A program made the translations under genes and the position numbers. From an uncultured Ignavibacteria bacterium (GTDB lineage: Bacteria > Bacteroidota > Ignavibacteria > Kapaibacteriales > Kapaibacteriaceae): a stretch of 64,000 nucleotides of DNA. Where the stretch lies: the NCBI GenBank assembly GCA_903939735.1, contig CAJAIA010000020.1, positions 1-64,000 on the forward strand, given 5' to 3'. The first letter of the stretch is position 1; each line of letters starts with the position of its first letter. Under the pieces are notes generated by a model. That model was given only the letters and a program-made list of their open reading frames with translations. It was not told where the DNA came from and did no database searches. This document shows positions 40,145 through 48,396 of the stretch, piece after piece.

Positions 40145-40339
40145 GTGATCGGAGTAACAATCCAGAGCAACGAGTCGATCGACCGTGCACTTCGCCGCTT
40201 TAAGAAGAAATATGAGCGCTCAGGCGTTCTGCGCGAGTTTAAGAAGCGCGCATTCTTCGTTAAGCCGAGTGTTGAGCGTCGCATGTCTCGTATGAAGGCG
40301 GCTCGCCGTCAGCATCGCGCTCAAATGGAACAAGAGTAA
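40145..40339 (+). CDS. rpsU: Small ribosomal subunit protein bS21
   Basis: 64 aa, starting at GTG (MIGVTIQSNESIDRALRRFK). Highly basic, with the bS21 signature RFKKKYERSGVLREFKKR and the basic tail RRMSRMKAARRQHR. bS21 sits near the anti-Shine-Dalgarno on the 30S subunit. A longer in-frame reading frame from 40007 overlaps the upstream gene and is rejected. A strong SD and GTG start, and a good terminator after the stop, make this a well-defined gene. Confidence 0.95.
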   Translation: MIGVTIQSNESIDRALRRFKKKYERSGVLREFKKRAFFVKPSVERRMSRMKAARRQHRAQMEQE

Positions 40340-40359
40340 GATTCGCCGCAATTCCTACG

Positions 40360-40390
40360 AAGGCGCTTCGCAAATGCGAGGCGCCTTTTT
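40360..40390 (+). terminator. Rho-independent terminator after rpsU
   Basis: AAGGCGC (40360-40366) pairs with GCGCCTT (40381-40387). Inner pairing is TCGCA/TGCGA, and a run of five T follows (40386-40390). It ends six bases before the convergent murE stop. Confidence 0.8.
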
Positions 40391-40395
40391 GTGCT

Positions 40396-41862
40396 TCATG
40401 CCGAACCGCTACGTGTGTTCCATGCGAGGATCTCTGCTGCATCGCTAAACGACAGACGGTCGGCACCGATGATTTGATACTCTTCATGCCCCTTACCAGC
40501 GACAAGCACAATGTCGCCATCGCCTGCGGCATCAAGTGCAGCACGAATAGCCGTTCGGCGATCTTCGACGACGGTAACGCGCTCGAGGGCAGCGCCTTCA
40601 ATACCGCCGAGAATGTGTCGGATAATGGCTGCCGGCTGCTCCGATCGTGGATTGTCGCTGGTTACGACCACTGCGTCGGCAAGCTCTGCCGCGATGCGCC
40701 CCATTTCAGGTCGCTTGCCGCGATCACGATCGCCACCACAACCAAACACGACATGAATGCGCGCGTTACGCTGACGTGATAGATCACGGAGGACGCGGAT
40801 CGCATTTTCCAAGGCATCAGGTGTGTGCGCATAATCGACAACGCCTACTGCGCCGTTGTGCAGTGGATAGCGCTCCATACGTCCGGCCGGACCCGTCACG
40901 GTAGCGATAAGGGCCGCAACGCGATCGGCAGGCATACCATCGAGCATGCACAACACGGCACACAAGGCTGCATTCATCACGTTAAAGCCGCCCAGGAGCC
41001 TCGTCGTGAGGACCACGCGCTCTGGGAGTATGGGAAGATCCGAGCGTTGTCTGAGCAGCGTAAACGTAGCGCCTTGTAGGTGAAGATCTACATCAACGAT
41101 GCGGACTTCGGCATCGACGCCGAGGCCGACAGTGACGGCGCGCTCCGCCTTGCAGTTGCGCTTCATGTACGGCGCCCACTCGCTGTCGGCATTAAACACT
41201 GCCGATGCGTCGGGCGCGAGCATATCGAAGAGGCGCTTCTTCGCGCGTGCGTAATTCTCCAGCGTCTTATGATAGTCGAGATGATCGCGCGTGAGATTCG
41301 TAAAGATTGCTCCACGGAATTCTACGCCCCATACGCGATGCTGATCAAGCGCATGAGAACTCACCTCCATGGAAACCGTGGCAACACCGTGGTCGCGCAT
41401 GTCCACAAACAAGTCTGCGAGAGCATGGGCATGTGGTGTGGTGTAGTTGGTTGTGTGTTGGACACCACCGTATCTATTCCCCGTGGTTCCGATGAAACCA
41501 ACGCGTTGTTGATCGCCGCGGAACATCTGTTCGAGCAGTGTGGCACAGGTTGTCTTCCCATTCGTTCCAGTCACGCCATACACGCGCATGCCTCGCGACG
41601 GGTAGTGGCAGATCTCCTGAACAAGCTGCGCATAGGCTAGGCGAGCATCAGGTACGATCACCATAGGCACCGACAATGTGGTATCGGGCGCATGTTCAGC
41701 GACCACGGCAATTGCACCGTTAGCCACGGCCGTTGTGATTACGGAGTGTCCATCGAATGATGAACCCTGGATTGCAACAAAGATCCAACCGGGACGCACC
41801 GAACGCGAGTCGGTGGTAACGTCGATACAAGCAGGGAGCGCGAGAAGATCGTGAAGTGTCAT
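40396..41862 (-). CDS. murE: UDP-MurNAc-tripeptide ligase MurE
   Basis: 488 aa. Adds the third amino acid to UDP-MurNAc-L-Ala-D-Glu. P-loop GVTGTNGKTTCATLL, the carbamylated-Lys region, and the DNPRSEQP motif that marks meso-diaminopimelate-specific MurE. The C-terminal ligase domain ends with VLVAGKGHEEYQ. The start MTLHDLLALP at 41862 is supported by a -7-like box 5 nt upstream; a longer reading frame to 42072 lacks family similarity. It stands alone, outside a dcw cluster, divergent from the NUDIX gene. Confidence 0.94.
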   Translation of the reverse strand: MTLHDLLALPACIDVTTDSRSVRPGWIFVAIQGSSFDGHSVITTAVANGAIAVVAEHAPDTTLSVPMVIVPDARLAYAQLVQEICHYPSRGMRVYGVTGTNGKTTCATLLEQMFRGDQQRVGFIGTTGNRYGGVQHTTNYTTPHAHALADLFVDMRDHGVATVSMEVSSHALDQHRVWGVEFRGAIFTNLTRDHLDYHKTLENYARAKKRLFDMLAPDASAVFNADSEWAPYMKRNCKAERAVTVGLGVDAEVRIVDVDLHLQGATFTLLRQRSDLPILPERVVLTTRLLGGFNVMNAALCAVLCMLDGMPADRVAALIATVTGPAGRMERYPLHNGAVGVVDYAHTPDALENAIRVLRDLSRQRNARIHVVFGCGGDRDRGKRPEMGRIAAELADAVVVTSDNPRSEQPAAIIRHILGGIEGAALERVTVVEDRRTAIRAALDAAGDGDIVLVAGKGHEEYQIIGADRLSFSDAAEILAWNTRSGSA

Positions 41863-41867
41863 CGCCG

Positions 41868-41875
41868 TGAATTTA
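41868..41875 (-). promoter_or_regulatory. -7 box of murE
   Basis: Minus-strand TAAATTCA, 5 nt before ATG 41862. It has two mismatches from the consensus but standard spacing for this genome. Confidence 0.4.
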
Positions 41876-41890
41876 CAACGGGATTCTCTG

Positions 41891-41898
41891 CAGATTTG
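41891..41898 (+). promoter_or_regulatory. -7 box of the NUDIX gene
   Basis: CAGATTTG, 5 nt before ATG 41904. TTTG is exact and only the first base differs. Confidence 0.4.
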
Positions 41899-41903
41899 TA
41901 CCA

Positions 41904-42545
41904 ATGGAACTGTTTGATTTTCTCGCACATCGACTACAGCAGCCGTTGCCCGGTATTGATGCGCATCGGTTGTTCTTTCCCGATGAGCTGGCTTCGATCT
42001 CGCGGATCGCCGAGCCACCGACCGACGCACGCAAGAGCGCAGTGCTCGTTCCATTAATTCGCACCGATGCAATGTGGCCGTTGGTGTTGTTCACGGTACG
42101 AAGCGAGCGATTAACACATCACACCGGACAGATCTCCTTCCCGGGCGGACGTTTGGATCCGCACGAAGGTCCGCGCGAGGCGGCAATTCGCGAGTTCAAC
42201 GAAGAGGTCGGAATCCCATCAAGTGCTGTTGAAATTCTCGGTGAGCTATCACCGATCTACATACCGCCATCCAACAGTGCAGTGACGCCGATTGTTGGCG
42301 TGATTGATCGCGCGTCACATTGGCCAATCAACGAAGCAGAAGTGCAGGAAGTCATCGAAGTGCCTCTGTCGCATTTTCTCGATCCCTCATCGCGATCGAT
42401 AGCAACGCGCGACGTCTTTCGGCGACAGATGGAGGTTCCGTTCTGGAACATTCACCCGCAGATACCTCTCTGGGGTGCAACTGCAATGATCCTGAGCGAA
42501 CTGGTAGCCGTTACTCGCGAATTTGCAATGGAGCATCACCAATGA
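41904..42545 (+). CDS. NUDIX hydrolase, CoA pyrophosphatase-like
   Basis: 213 aa. The NUDIX box runs from GRLDPHEGPREAAIREFNEE into VGI. It is preceded by the CoAse-type segment LTHHTGQISFPGG, which suggests hydrolysis of coenzyme A or its derivatives to 4'-phosphopantetheine and 3',5'-ADP. It starts at ATG 41904 behind a -7-like box. Its stop overlaps the start of the small lipoprotein gene (ATGA). Confidence 0.88.
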   Translation: MELFDFLAHRLQQPLPGIDAHRLFFPDELASISRIAEPPTDARKSAVLVPLIRTDAMWPLVLFTVRSERLTHHTGQISFPGGRLDPHEGPREAAIREFNEEVGIPSSAVEILGELSPIYIPPSNSAVTPIVGVIDRASHWPINEAEVQEVIEVPLSHFLDPSSRSIATRDVFRRQMEVPFWNIHPQIPLWGATAMILSELVAVTREFAMEHHQ

Positions 42546-42856
42546 TCAAGCATCTGTCAATGATACTCGCAAGCACCGTTGCTTGCGCGGCCTTCTGCAC
42601 GTCGTGCAATGATTCCGAAGTGCCAGACGAGCGCTTGGTGTCGGCCTATGTCGACGTGATGATTGTGCGGCAGTCGAGTTTGGATACGACTGTGATTGCA
42701 CAACGCGTCGACTCTGTTCTACAGCATCATGGCTTTACAAGTACCGAGTTCTTCGACCGTGTACGCGAAGAGGGACAACGTCCACGGATGTTCAAGGCGA
42801 TGTTCGACTCAGTAGCTGCGCGCTACGAACGCATGCGCGATACGACGTCCCGATAA
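42542..42856 (+). CDS. Small lipoprotein
   Basis: 104 aa. Lipobox signal (MIKHLSMILASTVACAAFCT followed by SC; lipidated Cys22), then a hydrophilic helical region (PDERLVSAYVDVMIVRQ, VDSVLQHHGFTSTEFFDRV). The pattern of a short helical lipoprotein resembles DUF4296-like Bacteroidota lipoproteins, but I cannot confirm membership. It is coupled to the NUDIX gene by ATGA and overlaps the convergent pyrD 3' end by 34 bp. Confidence 0.65.
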   Translation: MIKHLSMILASTVACAAFCTSCNDSEVPDERLVSAYVDVMIVRQSSLDTTVIAQRVDSVLQHHGFTSTEFFDRVREEGQRPRMFKAMFDSVAARYERMRDTTSR

Positions 42857-43947
42857 ACGCGGTGTCCGGCACGACCGAACGCTTCGAAGTAGCCAACGTA
42901 CCATTGATTGAGTCGCACTCCAATCGCCGCTGATGCGGCTACATCGTCAGCACCTGCAACACCGCCGCAGCGAATCACCTCGAATGCATCACCTGCGCCG
43001 CACGCCGTACGCGCAGCAATGGCAACACCACAGAGCGCCAGCGAGTCACTCCGCAGTGGAGCACCACTCAGTCCCCCACCATACGTTGCAGTGAAGTGGT
43101 CGTACAGCGCGCGATCGCGCTGATCGATGAGCGCAGCGTGTTCCGCGTATCGTGTGGATGTATTCCCAACGACGATCCCATTGAAACCACGCTCGTGCAG
43201 CGCTTGCACAACGCCTGGAAGCTGTTCTACTGACGTGTCATTTGAGAACTTCACGACAACCGGTAGATGTCGTGAGCGTTTTGCCAGCACGTGCGATGCA
43301 ATCATGTCGAGACGTCGCACGAGGTCGGCATCAAGCGCTTCGCGATGTGCATGCCCAGGCACGTTCGGACAGCTCTCATTGAGCTCGATGTAGTCGACGC
43401 CTGCATCGGCATACATGTGCATGCCATCGACAAGCTCAGCAACCGCAACGTCAGCATCGAGTCCAGGCTCGGCGCTCACACTCGCACCGATCGGACACCC
43501 AGCAACGCGCGTGAGTGTCGCAAGACGTGATGCTACTGCGCGGTGTCCGGCATTCGGCAAGCCCATCCAATTCGACGATGCATGCGAATTCGCATACGGC
43601 ACGGCAGGCCACTGCACGCCATCACGCACATTCCCTGTGCGCACGCGTGAAGTCGTGGTCCCCGCGACATACGCGCCAGCGCCTTGGGCTGCGACAACGT
43701 CGTAGGCTTCCCCGCCCTTAAACATGCCTGCTGCATTCCAGAGTGGCATGCGAAACGTAAGGCCCATCGCCGTCACCGATACATCGGCAGGGGGCACGTA
43801 GTGTTCCCGCGGAACATCCGTGGCGAAGCGTTTCGCAAACGCTGTGCGACCAGCCGAGAAAAGCCGTACCGCAATGGCAGGAGGAAGCGCTGAGACCACA
43901 CCGCGCAAGCGGTGCTCCAGCGACGCGAAGCGTTCAACAGCACTCAT
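42823..43947 (-). CDS. pyrD: Dihydroorotate dehydrogenase family protein
   Basis: 374 aa. TIM-barrel flavoprotein oxidising dihydroorotate to orotate in pyrimidine synthesis. It has an N-terminal extension (~1-45, helical) as in class 2 enzymes. FMN-binding segments are NAAGMFKGGEAYDV, GTTTSRVRTGNV, YIELNESCPNVPGHAH, VVVKFSND and IRCGGVAGADDV. The base is in an SCPN context, as in class 1 proteins, while the length recalls class 2, so the electron acceptor is uncertain. The promoter is leaderless-like and divergent from the AMP nucleosidase gene. Confidence 0.85.
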   Translation of the reverse strand: MSAVERFASLEHRLRGVVSALPPAIAVRLFSAGRTAFAKRFATDVPREHYVPPADVSVTAMGLTFRMPLWNAAGMFKGGEAYDVVAAQGAGAYVAGTTTSRVRTGNVRDGVQWPAVPYANSHASSNWMGLPNAGHRAVASRLATLTRVAGCPIGASVSAEPGLDADVAVAELVDGMHMYADAGVDYIELNESCPNVPGHAHREALDADLVRRLDMIASHVLAKRSRHLPVVVKFSNDTSVEQLPGVVQALHERGFNGIVVGNTSTRYAEHAALIDQRDRALYDHFTATYGGGLSGAPLRSDSLALCGVAIAARTACGAGDAFEVIRCGGVAGADDVAASAAIGVRLNQWYVGYFEAFGRAGHRVYRDVVSRMRS

Positions 43948-43952
43948 GTATG

Positions 43953-43960
43953 CAAATTAC
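43953..43960 (-). promoter_or_regulatory. -7 box of pyrD
   Basis: Minus-strand GTAATTTG, 5 nt before ATG 43947. TTTG is intact and the TA is shifted by one base. Confidence 0.35.
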
Positions 43961-43995
43961 AACCTTGTGCCTGCGCGCCGAAGGCGAACTCTCCG

Positions 43996-44003
43996 TAGTT
44001 TTT
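43996..44003 (+). promoter_or_regulatory. -7 box of the AMP nucleosidase gene
   Basis: TAGTTTTT, 4 nt before ATG 44008, one mismatch from TAnnTTTG. Confidence 0.4.
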
Positions 44004-44007
44004 CATC

Positions 44008-44784
44008 ATGCATACAAAGCTCGACATCGCGCGGAACTGGCTTCCACGATACACCGGCACCGAGATCGCTGCGTTTGGCGACTACATCTTGCTCACGAAC
44101 TTTCGTGGTTACGTCGAATCATTCGCGAAGCGGCACGACGTGCCAGTGCTTGGCACCGACCGTCCGATGCAGACCGCAACGTCGGGCAACCTTACGATTA
44201 TCAACTACGGAATCGGCTCGCCGAACGCTGCGCTGATAATGGACCTGCTGGTTGCGCGTATGCCGAAGGGCGTGCTGTTCCTTGGCAAGTGTGGCGGACT
44301 TAAGGCATCCACAGAGATCGGACACTTCATTCTGCCGATTGCGGCGATTCGTGGTGATGGTACAAGTGATGACTACTTCCCACCCGAGGTACCGGCGCTT
44401 CCTTCGTTCAAGCTCCACAAGTTTGTGTCAGATCGCATTCTCGATCACAAGCAAGACTATCGCACAGGCGTTGTCTACACGACGAACCGTCGTGTATGGG
44501 AATGGGACGAACAGTTTCAACAGCGCCTGCAGGACCTGTCATGCCTGGCAATCGACATGGAAACTGCTACCATCTTCATTGTTGGTCACAAGAATGGAAT
44601 TCCACGTGGAGCGTTGTTACTCGTGAGCGACGTACCCGTTATGCCAGAAGGCATCAAGACCGAAGAGTCTGACAAGATGGTAACTGAGACGTTTGTCGAT
44701 CTCCATCTCACGATTGGCATTGAAGCCATGCGCGACATTGGTCTGCAGGGCGAAGAAATCAAACACCTCCGCTATGAACGCTAA
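44008..44784 (+). CDS. amn: AMP nucleosidase (short Bacteroidota type)
   Basis: 258 aa. Hydrolyses AMP to adenine and ribose-5-phosphate. Nucleoside-phosphorylase-like fold with NYGIGSPNAALIMDLL, LFLGKCGGLKASTEIGHFIL, the YTTNRRVWEWDEQFQQRL segment and the purine/ribose-binding AIDMETATIFIVGHKN. It lacks the long N-terminal domain of E. coli Amn, as usual in Bacteroidota. Its end overlaps the following phosphatase gene by 11 bp. Confidence 0.9.
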   Translation: MHTKLDIARNWLPRYTGTEIAAFGDYILLTNFRGYVESFAKRHDVPVLGTDRPMQTATSGNLTIINYGIGSPNAALIMDLLVARMPKGVLFLGKCGGLKASTEIGHFILPIAAIRGDGTSDDYFPPEVPALPSFKLHKFVSDRILDHKQDYRTGVVYTTNRRVWEWDEQFQQRLQDLSCLAIDMETATIFIVGHKNGIPRGALLLVSDVPVMPEGIKTEESDKMVTETFVDLHLTIGIEAMRDIGLQGEEIKHLRYER

Positions 44785-46114
44785 ACTCCTCATCGCTCTC
44801 GTTTGCATCCTTCAGGCTGTCACCGCGATGAGCCAAGCTACCCTTGTGTCGGGTCCGATGCTTGGTCATATCGACATGCGCAGTGCCTCCATCTGGGTGC
44901 AGACATCAACGGCTGCGCGCGTACAGGTGCGCTACCGCGTGGTAGGCACACCACGCACGTTCACATCAGCGCAGGTTCTCACCGACCAGCGCACGGGATT
45001 CTGCGCAACGGTTGTGCTCGATAGCGTCGAGCCGCAGCGGGCGTACACCTACGATGTGGTTCTGGACGGGGCTCCTGTATCAACAACACTTCCAACGACC
45101 TTTACCACACGTCCGATTTGGCGCTTCCGTGGCAACACGATTCCCACGGTGTCGATTGCACTTGGGAGCTGTCACTATATCAACGAGCCAGGCTTCGAGC
45201 GCTTCGATTCAACTGGCAAGGAGCGTGGGTATGGAACACCAACAGGCATCTTCGATGCGATCGCTGATCGTAAGCCCGATGCGATGGTTTGGCTTGGCGA
45301 CAACACGTATCTGCGCGAGGGCGACGTCGGCTCCCGCGCTGGGATCTTCAAGCGCTATGCGCACACACGCGCGTGGCCGGGATCGCAGCGACTGTTCGCA
45401 ACGGTTCCCAATTACGCCATCTGGGACGACCACGATTACGGTCCGAACGATGCAGACTACACCTACGCACTTAAGCATGACGCGCGCGATGCATTCATGG
45501 CCTACTGGCCGAATCCATCCTACGGCATCGAACCGCATCAAGGCATCACATCGACCTTCGATGTTGCAGACGTGCAAGTATTCCTGATGGACGATCGGTG
45601 GTATCGCACCCCGAACGCACGCACGGATATTCCTCGGCGCATCCTCGGCGAACAGCAACTACAGTGGCTCATCGATGCACTCGCGTCAAGCAAGGCTACG
45701 TTCAAGGTTGTTGCCATTGGCTCGCAAGTACTGAGCGACAACATGAAGCGCGAAGGATTCGCATGGTCGCCTGCTGAGCGCGACACGCTCATCGCTGCAA
45801 TCACACGACTCAAGATCAGCGGCGTGATGTTCATCTCTGGCGATGTGCACTTTGCCGAACTCTCGAAGTTGGATCGACCAAGCACGTATCCGATCTACGA
45901 GCTCACATCGTCACCGTTGTCGTCGGGCGTAAACTCCAGCGAGATTTATCGCACAAACTCACGTCACGTTGAAGGCACCAAGTACATCGGACACAACTTC
46001 GGTCTGATCACCGCGCAAGGCAATCGCGGCGACCGCAGCATTACGCTCCGCATCGTCGATGCACAGGGCACAGACGTATGGACGCGCACCGTGCACGAGC
46101 GCGAACTGCGCTAA
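44774..46114 (+). CDS. PhoD-like alkaline phosphatase/phosphodiesterase
   Basis: 446 aa with signal peptide (MNAKLLIALVCILQAVTAMS). A PhoD N-terminal fibronectin-like domain (GPMLGHIDMRSASIWVQ) is followed by the metallophosphatase core: LGSCHY, WLGDNTYLREGD, WDDHDYGPNDADYTY, and SGDVHFAEL near the end. It is predicted to be exported and to hydrolyse phosphomonoesters or diesters with Ca/Fe cofactors. ATG 44774 is chosen because the signal peptide starts there; it overlaps amn by 11 bp. It is convergent with malic enzyme (8 bp). Confidence 0.88.
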   Translation: MNAKLLIALVCILQAVTAMSQATLVSGPMLGHIDMRSASIWVQTSTAARVQVRYRVVGTPRTFTSAQVLTDQRTGFCATVVLDSVEPQRAYTYDVVLDGAPVSTTLPTTFTTRPIWRFRGNTIPTVSIALGSCHYINEPGFERFDSTGKERGYGTPTGIFDAIADRKPDAMVWLGDNTYLREGDVGSRAGIFKRYAHTRAWPGSQRLFATVPNYAIWDDHDYGPNDADYTYALKHDARDAFMAYWPNPSYGIEPHQGITSTFDVADVQVFLMDDRWYRTPNARTDIPRRILGEQQLQWLIDALASSKATFKVVAIGSQVLSDNMKREGFAWSPAERDTLIAAITRLKISGVMFISGDVHFAELSKLDRPSTYPIYELTSSPLSSGVNSSEIYRTNSRHVEGTKYIGHNFGLITAQGNRGDRSITLRIVDAQGTDVWTRTVHERELR

Positions 46115-46122
46115 CGCCAAAC

Positions 46123-47751
46123 TCAGTACTCAGGTTGCCAGATGTGCTCGCGAACAAACGTTGCGACATCGGCAGGACGCTCAACGCGAGCAAGACCCTC
46201 GTTGAAGAGGTACTCTGTGACTGCGTTCGCTACCACAACAGCTGCGTCACGGATATTTGACATCGGTGGATAGATGAGCCCCTTTGCAAACTGCTCATCA
46301 GTAACCATCGACGCCAGTGCGCGCGCTGCAACAGCGAAGGCTTGATCTGGAATGCGCGATGCCTGCGTTGCATACACCGCAAGACCAACACCAGGGAAGA
46401 TGTAGACGTTGTTACCCTGCCCAGGATAGTATGTGGTGCCGTTCAACTCAACAGGCAGGAATGGCGAACCGCTTGCGAAGATCGCTGCACCGTTTGTCCA
46501 GGTGTAGGCTTCTTCCGCAGAGCATTCGCTCTTTGATGTTGGATTCGAGAACGGACAGATCATCGGACGTGGCGTGTTGCGCGCCATTTGTTCGATCACA
46601 TCCTGCGTGAAGCTCTTCGGGATGGTGCTTGTGCCGATGATTGCTGTTGCCTTTGTCACCGTAACGGCCTCGAGCAACGTCGACACATGCGGTGCGTCGT
46701 GCGCGAATGGCTTCTTGGTGTCTGCAAGATCTTCGCGGGAAGACACGACGAGCCCCTTACTATCGACAAGCCAGCACCGCTTGCGTGCTTCATCGATCGT
46801 GATGCCTTCTGCGACCATGATATTGCAGAGGAGATCTGCAATGCCAGTTCCGGCAGAGCCCGCTCCAAAGAACAAGAACGCCTGTTGCGAAAGATGCTCG
46901 TCCTTCATGCGAAGCGCAGCAAGAATTCCCGCCACGCCAACAGCTGCAGTGCCCTGAATGTCGTCGTTGAACGACGAGATGCGATCGCGATAACGCTCGA
47001 GGATCGGACCCGCATTTGGATTCGCGAAGTCTTCCCACTGAATGCTGCAGTGCGGGAACACGGTCTCGACAGCAGAGACGAACTCTTCGATGAATGCATC
47101 ATACTCTTCACCGGCCAGTCGCTTTTGGCGAATACCGATGTAGAATGGATCGTTGAGAAGCTCTTCGTTATTCGTGCCAATATCGAGCACGATCGGGAGT
47201 GTGAGATGTGGCGGAACACCGGCGCATGCGGTGTAGAGCGCGAGCTTTCCAATCGGAATGCCCATACCCTGCGCGCCAAGGTCACCCAGACCAAGAATGC
47301 GCTCGCCATCAGTAACGCAGATCCAGCGTACGTCAGACTCTGGCCAATTGCGCATCACATCGACCATACGACCGCGATGACGTGCGCTGATGAAGAGTCC
47401 TTTCGGACGACGATAGATGCGTCCAAACGTCTGACATGCCAGACCAACGGTCGGGGTGTACACCACAGGCATGTACGCAACAGGGTCGCGCATCAGGATG
47501 TGGTAGAACAGACTTTCGTTACGTTCTTGGAGATCGCTGAAGTACACGTAACGATCAATGTCTGTTGGCAGCGAGCGGATATGGCCTTCAATACGCTGAA
47601 TCTGCATGTCGAGCGACGAGACAATATCAGGGAGCAAGCCGCTCAACCCATACTTCTGACGCTCTTCGCGTGTGAATGCCGTACCCTTGTTGTATCGCGG
47701 ATCCCGGAGCATGTCCAGGCCGCGCTTCGATGTTTCATCATGTATTGACAT
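46123..47751 (-). CDS. maeA: NAD-dependent malic enzyme
   Basis: 542 aa. Oxidative decarboxylation of malate to pyruvate. It has the N-terminal malic domain (DPVAYMPVVYTPTVGLACQT), the substrate/metal region ILGLGDLGAQGMGIPIGKLA and WEDFANPNAGPILERY, and the NAD-binding Rossmann motif FFGAGSAGTGIADLL. The length and the NNEELLNDP segment match the large-type malic enzymes (SfcA/MaeA) rather than the short ones. It is monocistronic and divergent from an outer-membrane protein gene. Confidence 0.95.
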   Translation of the reverse strand: MSIHDETSKRGLDMLRDPRYNKGTAFTREERQKYGLSGLLPDIVSSLDMQIQRIEGHIRSLPTDIDRYVYFSDLQERNESLFYHILMRDPVAYMPVVYTPTVGLACQTFGRIYRRPKGLFISARHRGRMVDVMRNWPESDVRWICVTDGERILGLGDLGAQGMGIPIGKLALYTACAGVPPHLTLPIVLDIGTNNEELLNDPFYIGIRQKRLAGEEYDAFIEEFVSAVETVFPHCSIQWEDFANPNAGPILERYRDRISSFNDDIQGTAAVGVAGILAALRMKDEHLSQQAFLFFGAGSAGTGIADLLCNIMVAEGITIDEARKRCWLVDSKGLVVSSREDLADTKKPFAHDAPHVSTLLEAVTVTKATAIIGTSTIPKSFTQDVIEQMARNTPRPMICPFSNPTSKSECSAEEAYTWTNGAAIFASGSPFLPVELNGTTYYPGQGNNVYIFPGVGLAVYATQASRIPDQAFAVAARALASMVTDEQFAKGLIYPPMSNIRDAAVVVANAVTEYLFNEGLARVERPADVATFVREHIWQPEY

Positions 47752-47757
47752 AGCCTG

Positions 47758-47765
47758 CTAAAATA
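47758..47765 (-). promoter_or_regulatory. Possible -7 box of maeA
   Basis: Minus-strand TATTTTAG, 6 nt before ATG 47751. Confidence 0.3.
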
Positions 47766-47776
47766 CGGACTCTTCG

Positions 47777-47784
47777 TAGCTTCG
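47777..47784 (+). promoter_or_regulatory. -7 box of the 47791 gene
   Basis: TAGCTTCG, 6 nt before ATG 47791. It is identical to the ppk1 box. Confidence 0.45.
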
Positions 47785-47790
47785 AACACC

Positions 47791-48396
47791 ATGAAGCAGC
47801 TTCTTTCCTTGCTTTTCTGCGCGATGTGCGTCGCGAGCCAGCTCTCCGCACAAAGCACTGCGCAACCAACAACCTATCGCGCCGGAGTGTTTTCCGATCG
47901 CCTTGGCATCGATGGCGGACTCTACTTCCCGATGGGCGACATCAAGCGCGGACTTGACTTGTCGACTGCATGGGGGATGAATCTCAACTTCTGGCGCTTC
48001 ATTGATGATCGCGTTGTCGGTGTGGTTTCCGTAGGCACATCGTTCTACCAACTCGGTAAAAACGTCCCAACAGACTCGTCGACGATTGACCTCTCGGAGC
48101 TTTCGCTCAACGCCACGCCTATTATGGGCGGCATTGGATATGTGTTTGGCACGCAGGATCTTCACCCGTACGTGATGGCACATGCGGGTGCAACGCTCAT
48201 TACGGTCAACATCGGGGCGCGACGACCTTCCGAAGAAATCAACAACGAAGCCTACTTCACGCTCGGCGCAACTGCTGGTGTTGGCTATGCAGCTAGCGCA
48301 CGCCTCACCATTACATCAAGCGTTCGGTACACGAAGATGTTTCGCGAAGATCTTCAAACTCTCTCCGTACTCTTTGGCATCGCCTACCACCTATGA
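47791..48396 (+). CDS. Outer-membrane beta-barrel protein
   Basis: 201 aa with signal peptide (MKQLLSLLFCAMCVASQLSA). Eight-strand OmpA/OmpW-like barrel pattern: GIDGGLYFPMGDIKRGLD, VVGVVSVGTSFYQLGKN, YVMAHAGATLITVNIG, TLGATAGVGYAASARLTITS, and a final strand ending in Leu. Function unknown. Its stop overlaps the next gene start (ATGA), so it pairs with the PD40 protein. Confidence 0.8.
   Translation: MKQLLSLLFCAMCVASQLSAQSTAQPTTYRAGVFSDRLGIDGGLYFPMGDIKRGLDLSTAWGMNLNFWRFIDDRVVGVVSVGTSFYQLGKNVPTDSSTIDLSELSLNATPIMGGIGYVFGTQDLHPYVMAHAGATLITVNIGARRPSEEINNEAYFTLGATAGVGYAASARLTITSSVRYTKMFREDLQTLSVLFGIAYHL

Noticed and set aside
41863-42072. N-terminal extension of MurE
   Set aside because: The added residues are Arg/Cys-rich and unlike MurE, and they overlap the divergent NUDIX gene; the -7-like box supports 41862.
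46588-47748. 386-codon plus-strand frame opposite malic enzyme
   Set aside because: Antisense shadow of a fully conserved enzyme; no start signals or family match.
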